Below, piece after piece: positions 15,273 to 23,466 of a stretch of 64,000 nucleotides of DNA. Both the position numbers and the translations under genes were made by a program. Each line of letters begins with the position of its first letter. Position 1 is the first letter of the stretch. Source of the stretch: a virus; IMG/VR virus record IMGVR_UViG_3300032163_000005, positions 1 to 64,000 of that record, one strand, 5' to 3'. The notes below the pieces were generated by a model. That model was not told where the DNA came from. It searched no databases and worked only from the letters and a program-made list of their open reading frames with translations.

Positions 15273-16196
15273 TCATCGCGATTTGCCGAGAAGCACTTCG
15301 AGAGCTCGATGATGAGCTGTCCACGCATCCACGAGATTGGAGAGTGACTCCACCATCTCCTTCACTCGGCGCCGCTCGGTTTCTTGCGCGTGCCACTCAT
15401 CCCCGAAGATGGCCGCCGCTTTCATCTTCACATCACCATCCGTGATTTGCTTGTTGCGCTGCTTCGCGTCCTTCTCCTCTTGAAGAGCTTTGGTCGCTTC
15501 AAGCCACATCGCACCGAAGATGACGTTGTTACGAGATTCCCACGACTCCTTCTCGACCTTCGCGGTCACAAAGATGCGATGTGCCTTCCGCATGTTCGAT
15601 GCCGCGTTGCCGAGTCTTGCCGCTAGAGATCCACGATCACTGTGATCGTCACCAAGATGGAGCTCCTTCTCGAGAACATCGTAGAGCCCACCAATGTCGT
15701 CCACGAAGACCGACTCGACCACGCGCTGAACATCGGGACGCAGGGGACTTTTCTTCGCTGCGTTCGAGACCTCGAAGTCGAATCGCTTGCGAGCTCTCGC
15801 GTGTCGTTCTTCTTCCTCTGTCTTGGCAATCTCTTTGGCGAGCTTGCCCGACGTCTCGAGGGCTGTTGCTTGTTTGGCTTTTTCGATTCGTTCATCTCGG
15901 GTTACTTGATCGAGCGATGCCGCTCCACCATGCGCATTCTCGCAATATGTGGTCTTCGGATCTCCCGATGGCGCGATGTACTGCGGTTCAAGACAAACCG
16001 CGCAGTAGAAGAATTCACCACCCACGACGTGTGGAGCTCCCAAGGGAGGTGGTTCAGTGAAATCTCCACTCTTCTTCTTACGACTCTTTTTCGCTGGCTT
16101 TGGGTCCTGTGGTTCGAAGGGATCATCCGTGGCATCCGGGATGCTGGGGATGTCAAAGGGATCAGTGGCAGGTGGTTGAACGAGACGTCTAGCCAT
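15273..16196 (-). CDS. Unknown replication-region protein with zinc motif
   Basis: 307 residues from MARRLVQPPA; the ATG at 16202 adds two residues, but the MARRLV start matches other proteins. The N-terminal 50 residues are Pro/Asp/Lys-rich and disordered. A Cys cluster, FYCAVCLEP...TYCENAHGG, may bind zinc, and the C-terminal half is strongly helical with RRRVKEMVESLSNLVDAWTA. It lies between the polymerase (8 bp overlap) and the SSB-like gene. A recombination mediator or clamp-loader-like accessory is possible from position; no family is recognised. Confidence 0.7.
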   Translation of the reverse strand: MARRLVQPPATDPFDIPSIPDATDDPFEPQDPKPAKKSRKKKSGDFTEPPPLGAPHVVGGEFFYCAVCLEPQYIAPSGDPKTTYCENAHGGAASLDQVTRDERIEKAKQATALETSGKLAKEIAKTEEEERHARARKRFDFEVSNAAKKSPLRPDVQRVVESVFVDDIGGLYDVLEKELHLGDDHSDRGSLAARLGNAASNMRKAHRIFVTAKVEKESWESRNNVIFGAMWLEATKALQEEKDAKQRNKQITDGDVKMKAAAIFGDEWHAQETERRRVKEMVESLSNLVDAWTAHHRALEVLLGKSR

Positions 16197-19100
16197 TTGC
16201 ATACGTCATTGCCGCAAACCACGCGTTCTCGCGAGCTCCTTCGATAGATCGATCAAGAGCTGACGATCCATCGACCGTGAGCTTCGAGTCTGCGAGCGCC
16301 CGCACCCCATCTTGGAGATGAACAACGATCTTCACTGGTCTCGTGCCAGGGAAGCGGAGAAGCACCTCTCTGAGCACGCCAAAATCATCCAGATCGCTGA
16401 GATGAAGCTCCCAAGGTGTTGTTGTCATTGTGAAATCAGGTTTAGACAGATCGATCTGTCTAAACGGCTCTCGTGGAAGCATTCGTGGGGGGATGCGTAC
16501 CGAAGGCTTCTCCACTGGGAAGTCGAACGCCGCTTGGTCCTTAGGTGGCGGTTTGTGACGTCCCTTCTGCGGCCTAATGCGCTCGAGTCGCCTCCATAGG
16601 TGATCGGGGAAGGCTGCTTCCAAAAGCCGTTGCGTGGGCTTCCAGACGCGATTTTCCCAAACGTAGAACCGATCGCACTCCCCTTTGTAGTCCTCCGCGG
16701 GAACAGCCGTCATCGGTGTAGTGGTCGAATCCATGATGACCCACTCGACACGCTGCCCTTCGCCCATCTGATAGCCGCGCTTCGCGAGCTCCTTGCCGAT
16801 GGCGACGTGGATGATGTCCGCTCCCTCTGAACCGTCCTTCTTGGCCTTGGTCTTGTATTCTTTGAGCCCCTTCGAGAGTCCGGCCGACTGCACAACTTCT
16901 TCGAGAGGCAATGGATCGTTGAGCACATGATCCAGCGCTTGCTCTGCGAGATCTTCATACTCAGAGATTCGTTCCTCTCCGAGCATGAGCATGTGAATTG
17001 CGCGCTCTTGGAGCTTCGCCGCAAGCTTCGTCGCATCGCCGCGCTTGTACTCGAGTCCCTTCACCTCAGGATGCGAGTGCTTATCGGGATCAAACTTCTC
17101 ATCGAGCTGTGGAAGCGGCTTTGGAGCTTTGCCTTTGTAGTGCGAATACGTGGCACAGTTTTTCGATGCAAATCCCCACACAACGTAATTCCCCGTCGTT
17201 GTGGTCAATCCAATAACTTCGCCTTCACCATCCGGCACTACCGAAACCACGCAATCTGGATTCGAAAACCTAGATTTGAAAAGAGACTTGGCCATCCGAC
17301 CAGCCTTCGCAGGTCGGCACCACGTTATGAATTCCAATCTCTCTTGCAGGCTTCCGTGAATGTTGAATGTCTCGCAATCATTCCCCGCGGATCGTTGCGT
17401 CCTGACACCGTAATTCCAACCAAGTTTTTTGATCGACTCCTCAATACGCGTACACACCTCAGGATTTTTGATGCGCGATTGTGAAATCAAAATCTGGCCA
17501 CGATTATCACTCGCAAGAGATCCTTCGCCATCCCAAATCCCACCGAGCCAATCAGCAGCACGCTGTTCATCAAAAGAAAGACGTCGTGGCTGATCGACCA
17601 CATGAGAAATAATTCGACCGACCTTTGCAGGAACGTAGTCTGAATACGTTCCTGATCGTCCGTGAATGCGCCACCGATGATCGGGTGTGCATCGCAACAC
17701 ACGCCCAGATTCAAATGTCACACGAACAATCGTGGCGCGATGCCTGTGTACTGCAACCACCTCAGAAGTTGTGAGCTTTCTACGACTCCTGTCACTTCCA
17801 AAAATACGCTTTCTTGTGACTGTTTTTTTCCCTGGCTGCCTCCGTCCTACGCCCCACTTCCCATCAACCCACCCAAAAACCACATCTCCAACACGAACAT
17901 CATCCAATTGTTTGAAACTGCCATCTGCCATCCAAATGGGAGCTTCCGGAGGATTGCAGTAACGTTTTGCATTGGAGAAGATCAGTCGGTCGTAGGCCTT
18001 CTCGTACGCGATCGAAATGTCGTTGATGGCGCATCCGCACTTCGCGATGAGAGGTGGATAGAGATCCGTGTTGCACCATGCGACGAATACTGAGAATTCT
18101 TGCTTCGTGCATCCTCGAACGAATGACGAGTCCGTGTCCGAGTAAACGACTTCCCATCCGCGCTCTTCGATCGCGTTAATCGTTTGCTTGATGAGCCACA
18201 CGCCAGTTTGCGTGATCGACTCCGCGATCCGCCAGTCGAAGTACCGCGAGAAAGCATTTCCGAAGACGCCGTAAAAGGCATTGATGGTGCTCTTGAGCGC
18301 GCTCGATCGTGAATCGGCGTCGTGCCATTCCGCCGTACCCGGTTGGAGCGATGCCTTCTTCTTGTTCCAGAAGTCTCGTTGTCCGATGAGCTCGAGAAGC
18401 GCGATGCAAAGGAGACCTTGAACATCCGTTCGAAAGGTCTCTCCCGTGGTCGGACAGCGACACGTGTTGGGCGGAAGAGGTCCATTGACCGGAGCTGATG
18501 TCAGCGTCTCCGGACTCATGTTGAACGTGAGCATGATGGATGGGTACATGCGCGAGAAGTCGCACACGTGAATGTCCCGTCCGATGCCATGAATCTTGGG
18601 TTTGACGACTTGCGCGCCCTTGTACTGTTTCTCGCCCGCTCCTTCGCGGTAAACACGCGATGCGAAGTGTTTGCCGTGCTTCATGCCGAGCTTGAGCATG
18701 AAGCCGTCCACTTGCCGCGTTGGTGCGAGCCCCGATGTATCTGGGAACACAGAGCACGCTTGTGCAATGGCATCGAAGAGAAGAGCAAACCCCTTCTTCG
18801 CTTCGATCTTGGGCAGAAGGATCGCGTCCTTCGTGTTGTATTCAAGAAGGCGAGCTCTCGATTCACCGCCCGCTTCCCAAGCTTCCCAAGTTTTTCGCGC
18901 ATCGAAGTTGTCTTTGCCTTCTCCAAGGACAGCTTGTGCAATTGCATCGAGCTTCATCGAGCGCTTCTCATCGCCCGACTCTGCAGCGTGCATGTTCATC
19001 TTCTTGAACAGCAGGAGATGATCGAGCCAGAGCCAAAGCCTTGGATCGGCCTTCACGCGAAGATGATCGGTCCGGGCTCCGAGCACTGGGAAGTCGAAGC

Positions 19101-19656
19101 CGTCACCATTCCACGCGAGGACTTGATCGTAGGGTTCGAGCGCCTTCCAAAGCTCGCTGACAAGTGTGGCTTCCGCACGGTCCGTATCTTCCGCAAGGAT
19201 GTTTCGCGCGACGAGACCTTGGACTTCGTCCGTGACTGTCCAAGAGAGGATGCGCGCTTGATCCTTTCGCGAGAAAGGCACGCGCGAATCCGTCTCGAGG
19301 TCGAAGTAACAGCGATTCGGTTTCCCAATCGGCGTGTCAGTGTCCGTGAGGTAACGGCGAACAGGATCTACGTCGCCCTCGAAATGCTCGAGCCCATGAC
19401 ACGCGAAAAATCCCTCTCGCTGCGTCGCAATCCGACGCGACTCCGGACCGAGAAATCCAATCCGAAGCCATTCACCTTCTCTGCGGATCGATTTGACGGC
19501 CGCGGATGACCGCAGCCCATTTTCGATGTTGGTCGAAACCTTGTCTGCTCGAAGGAAGACAACCCACTCTGCCGAAACGGATCGAACGACTCTCTTACCC
19601 GACGAGCGAGTTACGAGTGCGAGCCGATCGCCATCAACGAATGCGTTCAGAAGCAT
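16189..19656 (-). CDS. Family B DNA polymerase with an intein
   Basis: 1155 codons, of which about 888 form the mature polymerase. Exonuclease motifs: YFDLET (D119, E121), NGDGFDFP and EYNTKDA. Polymerase motifs: A DFSRMYPSI (D366), B KSTINAFYG (K455), C YSDTDS (D507, D509) and KRY (564-566). The 3'-5' exonuclease and polymerase active sites are intact. A 267-residue intein follows KRY directly, at residue 567. The C-terminal region contains FRQIDLSKP, encoded by a copy of the genome's repeated palindrome. The start overlaps the preceding stop by 23 bp. It is predicted to be the replicative polymerase. Confidence 0.93.
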   Translation of the reverse strand: MLLNAFVDGDRLALVTRSSGKRVVRSVSAEWVVFLRADKVSTNIENGLRSSAAVKSIRREGEWLRIGFLGPESRRIATQREGFFACHGLEHFEGDVDPVRRYLTDTDTPIGKPNRCYFDLETDSRVPFSRKDQARILSWTVTDEVQGLVARNILAEDTDRAEATLVSELWKALEPYDQVLAWNGDGFDFPVLGARTDHLRVKADPRLWLWLDHLLLFKKMNMHAAESGDEKRSMKLDAIAQAVLGEGKDNFDARKTWEAWEAGGESRARLLEYNTKDAILLPKIEAKKGFALLFDAIAQACSVFPDTSGLAPTRQVDGFMLKLGMKHGKHFASRVYREGAGEKQYKGAQVVKPKIHGIGRDIHVCDFSRMYPSIMLTFNMSPETLTSAPVNGPLPPNTCRCPTTGETFRTDVQGLLCIALLELIGQRDFWNKKKASLQPGTAEWHDADSRSSALKSTINAFYGVFGNAFSRYFDWRIAESITQTGVWLIKQTINAIEERGWEVVYSDTDSSFVRGCTKQEFSVFVAWCNTDLYPPLIAKCGCAINDISIAYEKAYDRLIFSNAKRYCNPPEAPIWMADGSFKQLDDVRVGDVVFGWVDGKWGVGRRQPGKKTVTRKRIFGSDRSRRKLTTSEVVAVHRHRATIVRVTFESGRVLRCTPDHRWRIHGRSGTYSDYVPAKVGRIISHVVDQPRRLSFDEQRAADWLGGIWDGEGSLASDNRGQILISQSRIKNPEVCTRIEESIKKLGWNYGVRTQRSAGNDCETFNIHGSLQERLEFITWCRPAKAGRMAKSLFKSRFSNPDCVVSVVPDGEGEVIGLTTTTGNYVVWGFASKNCATYSHYKGKAPKPLPQLDEKFDPDKHSHPEVKGLEYKRGDATKLAAKLQERAIHMLMLGEERISEYEDLAEQALDHVLNDPLPLEEVVQSAGLSKGLKEYKTKAKKDGSEGADIIHVAIGKELAKRGYQMGEGQRVEWVIMDSTTTPMTAVPAEDYKGECDRFYVWENRVWKPTQRLLEAAFPDHLWRRLERIRPQKGRHKPPPKDQAAFDFPVEKPSVRIPPRMLPREPFRQIDLSKPDFTMTTTPWELHLSDLDDFGVLREVLLRFPGTRPVKIVVHLQDGVRALADSKLTVDGSSALDRSIEGARENAWFAAMTYANG
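16440..16465. repeat. 26 bp perfect palindrome, copy A (inside polymerase gene)
   Basis: GTTTAGACAG-ATCGAT-CTGTCTAAAC, identical in its 24 bp core to three intergenic copies. Here it is translated in frame as FRQIDLSK in the C-terminal part of the DNA polymerase. It lacks the AGTTACA flank seen at the other copies. Confidence 0.95.
17158..17958 (-). other. Intein with LAGLIDADG homing endonuclease domain in DNA polymerase
   Basis: 267 residues from Cys1 (residue 567, context KRY/CNPPEAPIWM) to the terminal Asn (context FASKN/CATYSHYKGK), with Cys as the +1 residue. Splicing block A has the ADGSFKQLDDVRVGD pattern, block B is TPDHRW (T and H conserved), and the C-terminal block is GNYVVWGFASKN. 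The penultimate residue is Lys instead of the usual His. One LAGLIDADG-type motif, WLGGIWDGEGSL, is seen at intein residues 137-148. Removal restores KRY-CATYSHYKG in the polymerase. Confidence 0.9.
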
Positions 19657-20005
19657 CGGGAGTCTTGGCTCTTGAGATGACTTCCAACCGATACTCCCAA
19701 CCCGTCTTCTGCTGCACCTCCCAGATGCGCATATTCAAAAGCCACTTGAGCGTTTGCCGGAGTCCGGCCCCACGCCCATTTGCCGTGAGCTCGCGAATAC
19801 GCTCTTGCGTGCCGTTATCCCAAAAAACGTAATGCGCCTTTTGCTCTTGGGTTGCCTTGTCGAAGTAGAGAATCGCCCTCTCTCCTCCACCCGGCATCTT
19901 GACCATTTCTGGTTCAAGAATCCCACCCTCGGGGGTCGGGAATTCAATCTCGACCTTCCGAGTGATGGGATCGGCGAACACGACGATGAGGTGTGGATCA
20001 GGCAT
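19634..20005 (-). CDS. Unknown small protein before DNA polymerase
   Basis: 123 residues from MPDPHLIVVF; the longer start at 20083 runs deep into the neighbour and was rejected. Beta-rich first half (ITRKVEIEFPTPEGG), then a helical C-terminus (LRQTLKWLLNMRIWEVQQKT). It overlaps both neighbours by a few bases, so it is translationally coupled to the polymerase. No family recognised. Confidence 0.7.
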   Translation of the reverse strand: MPDPHLIVVFADPITRKVEIEFPTPEGGILEPEMVKMPGGGERAILYFDKATQEQKAHYVFWDNGTQERIRELTANGRGAGLRQTLKWLLNMRIWEVQQKTGWEYRLEVISRAKTPDASERIR

Positions 20006-21047
20006 CACTACGTTCAACGTTACACGAAAGGAAGATCTCGCCCGCAGAGCTCGTGTTGACGATGTACGTGATGACCACGCCATTCTCGAGCGTCTGTTGT
20101 CCCCACGGTTTGTCCGCGAGACGTCGAGCGCGCGTTGTCGGCTCTTCGCCCTTCTTCTCTGGCTTCTTGAACAACTTCACCTGGAATTTGCCAAGAAGCT
20201 TGGCAACGGTGATGGTGTCCTTCTTCGCAGCCGTCTTCTTCGCAGCTGACGTCTTCTTGCTCTTGGTCGCTGCAACGGCTTTGGCGCGACGGCCGATCCG
20301 TCCACCACGAGCATCCGTTTCACGTGGGAGCTCACGTCCGCCATGTGCCGCGCGTGATTCTCGTGCACTGTCTTTGATCTCGCGAACCGTTGCACCCGCA
20401 GCAACTTGATCGAGAAGAAGCTGGCGATCCTCCTTTGGTGCTTGAAGGATGTGTCCGAGCTTGGTCATGCCATACTCAAGCGCGAGCTTCTCATCGAACG
20501 CCTTCGAGACATCCATCAACCACATCGCCGTCTGCTTCGATGTCCGAAGCTCCTTCGTCACGAACTGCTCGAAGGATTTGTAGATGGCCTTTCCTTCTTC
20601 GTTCGTGCGCTGTTTCCAGAGGTGCTCGTCATAGATCTGCCCAATGGCCTTGCCGAGATTCCAGAGATTTTTACCGCCCTCTGATTGGAGAGCATGCACG
20701 CGTTTCACCGCGGCATTGAGGTCCTTCTCTGTTCGTGCGCCAGCGAGGACAACCGACCCATTGACGGGTGGCGCTGGAATGATGGAGTCATCGGTGCTCG
20801 CGCCTTCATCATCGGTCCCACCGCAGTAAGGACACGGCAAACCTTCGAATTTCTTCGCATCGAATTTGCCATCACACTCCGTGCACTCCGCAAGTTGCGA
20901 GTCCGGAAGCTTGACGAATTCGGCCGCAATGACCTTGGCCGTGCCGCGAACGTCGGAGGTTTTGAGTCCGAGGCCTTCCGCGGACTTGAAGAGGAATTTC
21001 TTGTCGACCTTGCGAATGTCCGGAAGGATTTCTTCGAGCGTGCTCAT
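19998..21047 (-). CDS. Zinc-ribbon and DUF3102/KfrA-like DNA-binding candidate
   Basis: 349 residues. A zinc ribbon (CTECDGKF...CPYCGG) near residues 55-80 is followed by about 100 residues in which LWNLGKAIGQIYDEHLW and SFEQFVTKELRTSKQTAMWL resemble the DUF3102-type or ParB-like pattern where a helix-turn-helix follows an LGK helix. Residues about 245-270 are a Lys/Ala tract (KSKKTSAAKKTAAKK) typical of non-specific DNA binding. The C-terminal 60 residues are beta-rich. Its position between a sigma-like gene and the polymerase suggests a DNA-bound regulatory or replication role. Confidence 0.6.
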   Translation of the reverse strand: MSTLEEILPDIRKVDKKFLFKSAEGLGLKTSDVRGTAKVIAAEFVKLPDSQLAECTECDGKFDAKKFEGLPCPYCGGTDDEGASTDDSIIPAPPVNGSVVLAGARTEKDLNAAVKRVHALQSEGGKNLWNLGKAIGQIYDEHLWKQRTNEEGKAIYKSFEQFVTKELRTSKQTAMWLMDVSKAFDEKLALEYGMTKLGHILQAPKEDRQLLLDQVAAGATVREIKDSARESRAAHGGRELPRETDARGGRIGRRAKAVAATKSKKTSAAKKTAAKKDTITVAKLLGKFQVKLFKKPEKKGEEPTTRARRLADKPWGQQTLENGVVITYIVNTSSAGEIFLSCNVERSDA

Positions 21048-21664
21048 CGTTCGTTTCTCCTCGTTGTCACTTCTTCAAGCGTTTTTCGAATGGTTTGACG
21101 CACATCATCTTCGTTGCAGGCTCGGAAGAGCAGGCGGGCGTCGCAGTCGTCATAGATCATCCTTGCCGCGCTTTCTGGATCTCCTTCACAAATCGTCATG
21201 GCCTGAACCACGAGCGCCGCAATCACGCCATGTTCCGCGGCAACTTCGCGCACAATGGCATCTCCTAGAAGCGCGTTCTCCTGCTCCGCGTCTACGGAAA
21301 TATCCATCTCTTCATACGGGATGTCGTGACGTGACGGATCATCAAATCGCCACGTATGACGATTGACCCCCCTTGCGCGCATCACAGCCTTTCGTCCCGC
21401 ACGAATGGCCGACTGTGCGATCCACGTGTGTGGTTTTGCAACCTCACGTCCGGACGTGGGAGTAGCGGACCATCGCATAGATGATCGCCACGCTTCGATA
21501 AGAAGCTCTTGCCTCACATCCTCATCATCAAGGTATGCGGGAACATCGCGCGCTAGTCGCCTCGCCCACCATGACCAGAGCTTGCCCGTCGTCCGTTCAA
21601 ACTCGGCAAACCCCGCTTGCCCACCCGTGAGATTACGAGCGGCTTCATGAAGCGACTTCGACAT
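21044..21664 (-). CDS. Sigma-70-region-2-like transcription factor candidate
   Basis: 206 residues. Residues 20-105 (FERTTGKLWSWWARRLARD, then YLDDEDVRQELLIEAWRS and HTWIAQSAIRAGRKAVMRAR) have the arrangement of sigma region 2: a core-binding helix, DxxQE-like acid/Gln, then a Trp/Ile-rich and Arg-rich helix. Region 4 is not clear, although the C-terminal 60 residues are helical. A phage sigma factor redirecting host RNA polymerase to later genes is the leading interpretation. It has its own promoter (21689-21717) and a palindrome just upstream. Homology is by pattern only. Confidence 0.5.
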   Translation of the reverse strand: MSKSLHEAARNLTGGQAGFAEFERTTGKLWSWWARRLARDVPAYLDDEDVRQELLIEAWRSSMRWSATPTSGREVAKPHTWIAQSAIRAGRKAVMRARGVNRHTWRFDDPSRHDIPYEEMDISVDAEQENALLGDAIVREVAAEHGVIAALVVQAMTICEGDPESAARMIYDDCDARLLFRACNEDDVRQTIRKTLEEVTTRRNER

Positions 21665-21688
21665 CGCGTCACCACCTTCTATCGCTTG

Positions 21689-21717
21689 AAGGTAGTCTCA
21701 CGAAATGGTTTTTGCAA
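21689..21717 (-). promoter_or_regulatory. Sigma70-type promoter of the sigma-like gene
   Basis: TTGCAA (21712-21717), 17 bp spacer, TACCTT (21689-21694) on the minus strand, about 25 bp before the start at 21664 and directly downstream of palindrome copy B. It differs from the early cassettes. Confidence 0.55.
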
Positions 21718-21739
21718 CGGTTTTTTTCGGCATCCAACC

Positions 21740-21765
21740 GTTTAGACAGATCGATCTGTCTAAAC
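21740..21765. repeat. 26 bp perfect palindrome, copy B
   Basis: The same palindrome as copy A, in the gap between the Fis-like gene (stop at 21780) and the promoter of the sigma-like gene. Reading with transcription it is preceded by AGTTACAA, as at copy D, and lies about 15 bp after a stop codon. It is not followed by a T run. Confidence 0.95.
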
Positions 21766-21779
21766 TTGTAACTCGTTGA

Positions 21780-22148
21780 TTAGACTGAGAGACCGAGCTC
21801 CTCAACCCACCTTGCGACAGTCGGCGCAGCAACATTCAGCTTACGAGCTGCTTCGTTTAGATTGCCCGCAGCATCCTCCAAAATTCGCTTGAGAATCTTC
21901 ACAGGAGGAGTGGGAATGGCTGGACGTCCACGCCGATCACCACCAACACGCATTCGTCCTTTAAGGATCTCTTCGCTGAGTGAGAGCTCCTTGCAAAGGC
22001 GACGCAACCGAAATTGGGACATGCCGAGGACTGCAGCCGCTGCAACGTACTCAAAGTTAGCATCTCGCATCGCAGATCGAATCTGACGGATGGCCTGTTC
22101 TGGCTTGGTTGCCGCGAGAGCTGTCAACGTGTGTTGTGGTCGTGCCAT
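21780..22148 (-). CDS. Fis-like helix-turn-helix protein
   Basis: 122 residues. The C-terminal helix-turn-helix AAGNLNEAARKLNVAAPTVA is of the Fis/NtrC C-terminal type, and a second HTH-like segment (AAVLGMSQFRLRRLCKELSL) lies at residues 37-56, so the protein may have two DNA-binding modules. The linker is Arg/Gly-rich (GGDRRGRPA). The start is 7 bp after the GCGGCAAGGA element. It is followed by palindrome B and the sigma-like gene. Confidence 0.75.
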   Translation of the reverse strand: MARPQHTLTALAATKPEQAIRQIRSAMRDANFEYVAAAAVLGMSQFRLRRLCKELSLSEEILKGRMRVGGDRRGRPAIPTPPVKILKRILEDAAGNLNEAARKLNVAAPTVARWVEELGLSV

Positions 22149-22178
22149 TACCCCATCCTTGCCGCACTGAGGATCTCT

Positions 22179-22382
22179 CTAGTCTCGAAGTCGAAACTTG
22201 ATCGCCCACCAAGCCCGAATCTTTTCTACGTCTTCCTCAAGCTTGAAGACCTTAAGCTGTTTTCGCAACCACGAATGTGTGATGCCCAGAGTCTTCGCCG
22301 TGCGATTGAGGTTCCCGCCGTGATTGTCAATCGTTTGAAGAATGGACCGTCTCCATTCGGCCCGCGCTATCGCATTGCGCAT
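22179..22382 (-). CDS. Small Fis-like helix-turn-helix protein
   Basis: 67 residues. ILQTIDNHGGNLNRTAKTLG followed by ITHSWLRKQLKVF is a Fis-type HTH covering most of the protein, without the dimerisation domain of host Fis. The basic tail is KFRLRD. The start overlaps the primase stop by 16 bp. A paralogue-like partner lies next door at 21780-22148. A role in transcription control or origin architecture is inferred. Confidence 0.7.
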   Translation of the reverse strand: MRNAIARAEWRRSILQTIDNHGGNLNRTAKTLGITHSWLRKQLKVFKLEEDVEKIRAWWAIKFRLRD

Positions 22383-23287
22383 AGGGACAACTCTATCAAC
22401 TCGTTGAGCTCCGTTGGATCCATCTGATCGGCATCACGGCCCTTCGGAAACTGAAGACGGTGGTTGTAGACCTGTTGGCGATCGAGCACCCATCCAATCT
22501 GCTCAGCAAGCTTGTCGCCCGCGGGATCGTTGTCCGTTGCGATGATGACCTCATCGAATGTCGCGAGCTTGAGCGCGATCGTTGCTCCAAGATCACTTCC
22601 TGAAGTCACCGCGAGATTGATTGGGTTCACACGTTCAACCGCGAGCGCCTTGATCGCGCCTTCAAGCACAATGACGGGACCTTTACTCCAAAACTGCTCC
22701 CCAAAGAGAACACCTCGATTGGCGCGCTCGAATGCTTCTGGTTCGAGATAGCGCTTCGGATGATTGACGAACGTACGTGCGGTGTATCCCGATAGTTGGC
22801 CACGCTTGTTCCGAACAGGAATGACGATGCGACCTTCAAGCCTTCCCTCGATGGCGTAACCCATTCCCCACTTGTCGACTTGTGATGACGTGATACTTCG
22901 TTTCTCCGCAAACTTCCGAGCCGACGTCACCCACCGTGACATGGGACTGAGCTCCACACCCTCCGGAAGACGAAAGGCCGTTCTCGTTCGAATGGCGAGC
23001 TCTACGCCTGCAGGTGGAGGCGCCGCCAGCTCTTCGGACTCGAGCCATTTTTGCGCATCTCGATACTTGAGATCGAGGACCGTCCGAACGAGATGGAGAA
23101 GCCCGCCCCCGAATCCGCATGGCCAACATTTGTGGAACCCTTCGCGTGGACCGCCCGGATCGTCACGGATGCGCCACGAAGGCTTGTGGTCGTCGTGTGA
23201 TGGGTTGGGACAGAGCGCCACCCATTCTGGCCCGTGCTTGGTCGCTTCGATTCCAAGCCGCTTGAGAATGCTCTCAACACGCGTCAT
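22367..23287 (-). CDS. DnaG-type primase (zinc finger plus TOPRIM)
   Basis: 306 residues. An N-terminal CHC2-type zinc finger has C26, H31, C54 and C57 (CPNPSH...CWPC). The RNA polymerase core includes GRIVIPVRNKRGQLSGYTAR and the TOPRIM motifs VIVLEGAIKAL and VIIATDNDPAGD. It is shorter than bacterial DnaG (about 580) because it lacks the helicase-binding C-terminal domain, as in many phages. It lies in an operon with the DnaB-type helicase and is predicted to prime lagging-strand synthesis. Confidence 0.9.
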   Translation of the reverse strand: MTRVESILKRLGIEATKHGPEWVALCPNPSHDDHKPSWRIRDDPGGPREGFHKCWPCGFGGGLLHLVRTVLDLKYRDAQKWLESEELAAPPPAGVELAIRTRTAFRLPEGVELSPMSRWVTSARKFAEKRSITSSQVDKWGMGYAIEGRLEGRIVIPVRNKRGQLSGYTARTFVNHPKRYLEPEAFERANRGVLFGEQFWSKGPVIVLEGAIKALAVERVNPINLAVTSGSDLGATIALKLATFDEVIIATDNDPAGDKLAEQIGWVLDRQQVYNHRLQFPKGRDADQMDPTELNELIELSLCAMR

Positions 23288-23466
23288 GTGCCTTGAATAT
23301 GCGCTTTCACATCACACGTTGTGGCGCCGCATCCACACGGCGTCAGCTTGGTCTTCATCCACACAACGAGCTCTTGAGCACCGTTCAACGGCTTATCAAA
23401 ATAGACCGTGCGTTCGCGACGACATCCTGTGCAAACAACAATGACGTGATCGATGGCGACGCTCAT
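23284..23466 (-). CDS. Small Cys-rich protein between primase and helicase
   Basis: 60 residues. CTGCRRER and TPCGCGATTC suggest a single zinc-binding knuckle. It is coupled by ATGA-type overlaps to both the helicase and the primase genes. Possible helicase-primase adaptor by position only. Confidence 0.65.
   Translation of the reverse strand: MSVAIDHVIVVCTGCRRERTVYFDKPLNGAQELVVWMKTKLTPCGCGATTCDVKAHIQGT

Noticed and set aside
18568-19509. 313-residue plus-strand frame opposite the DNA polymerase
   Set aside because: Fully antisense to conserved exonuclease and polymerase motifs; composition is typical of a shadow frame.
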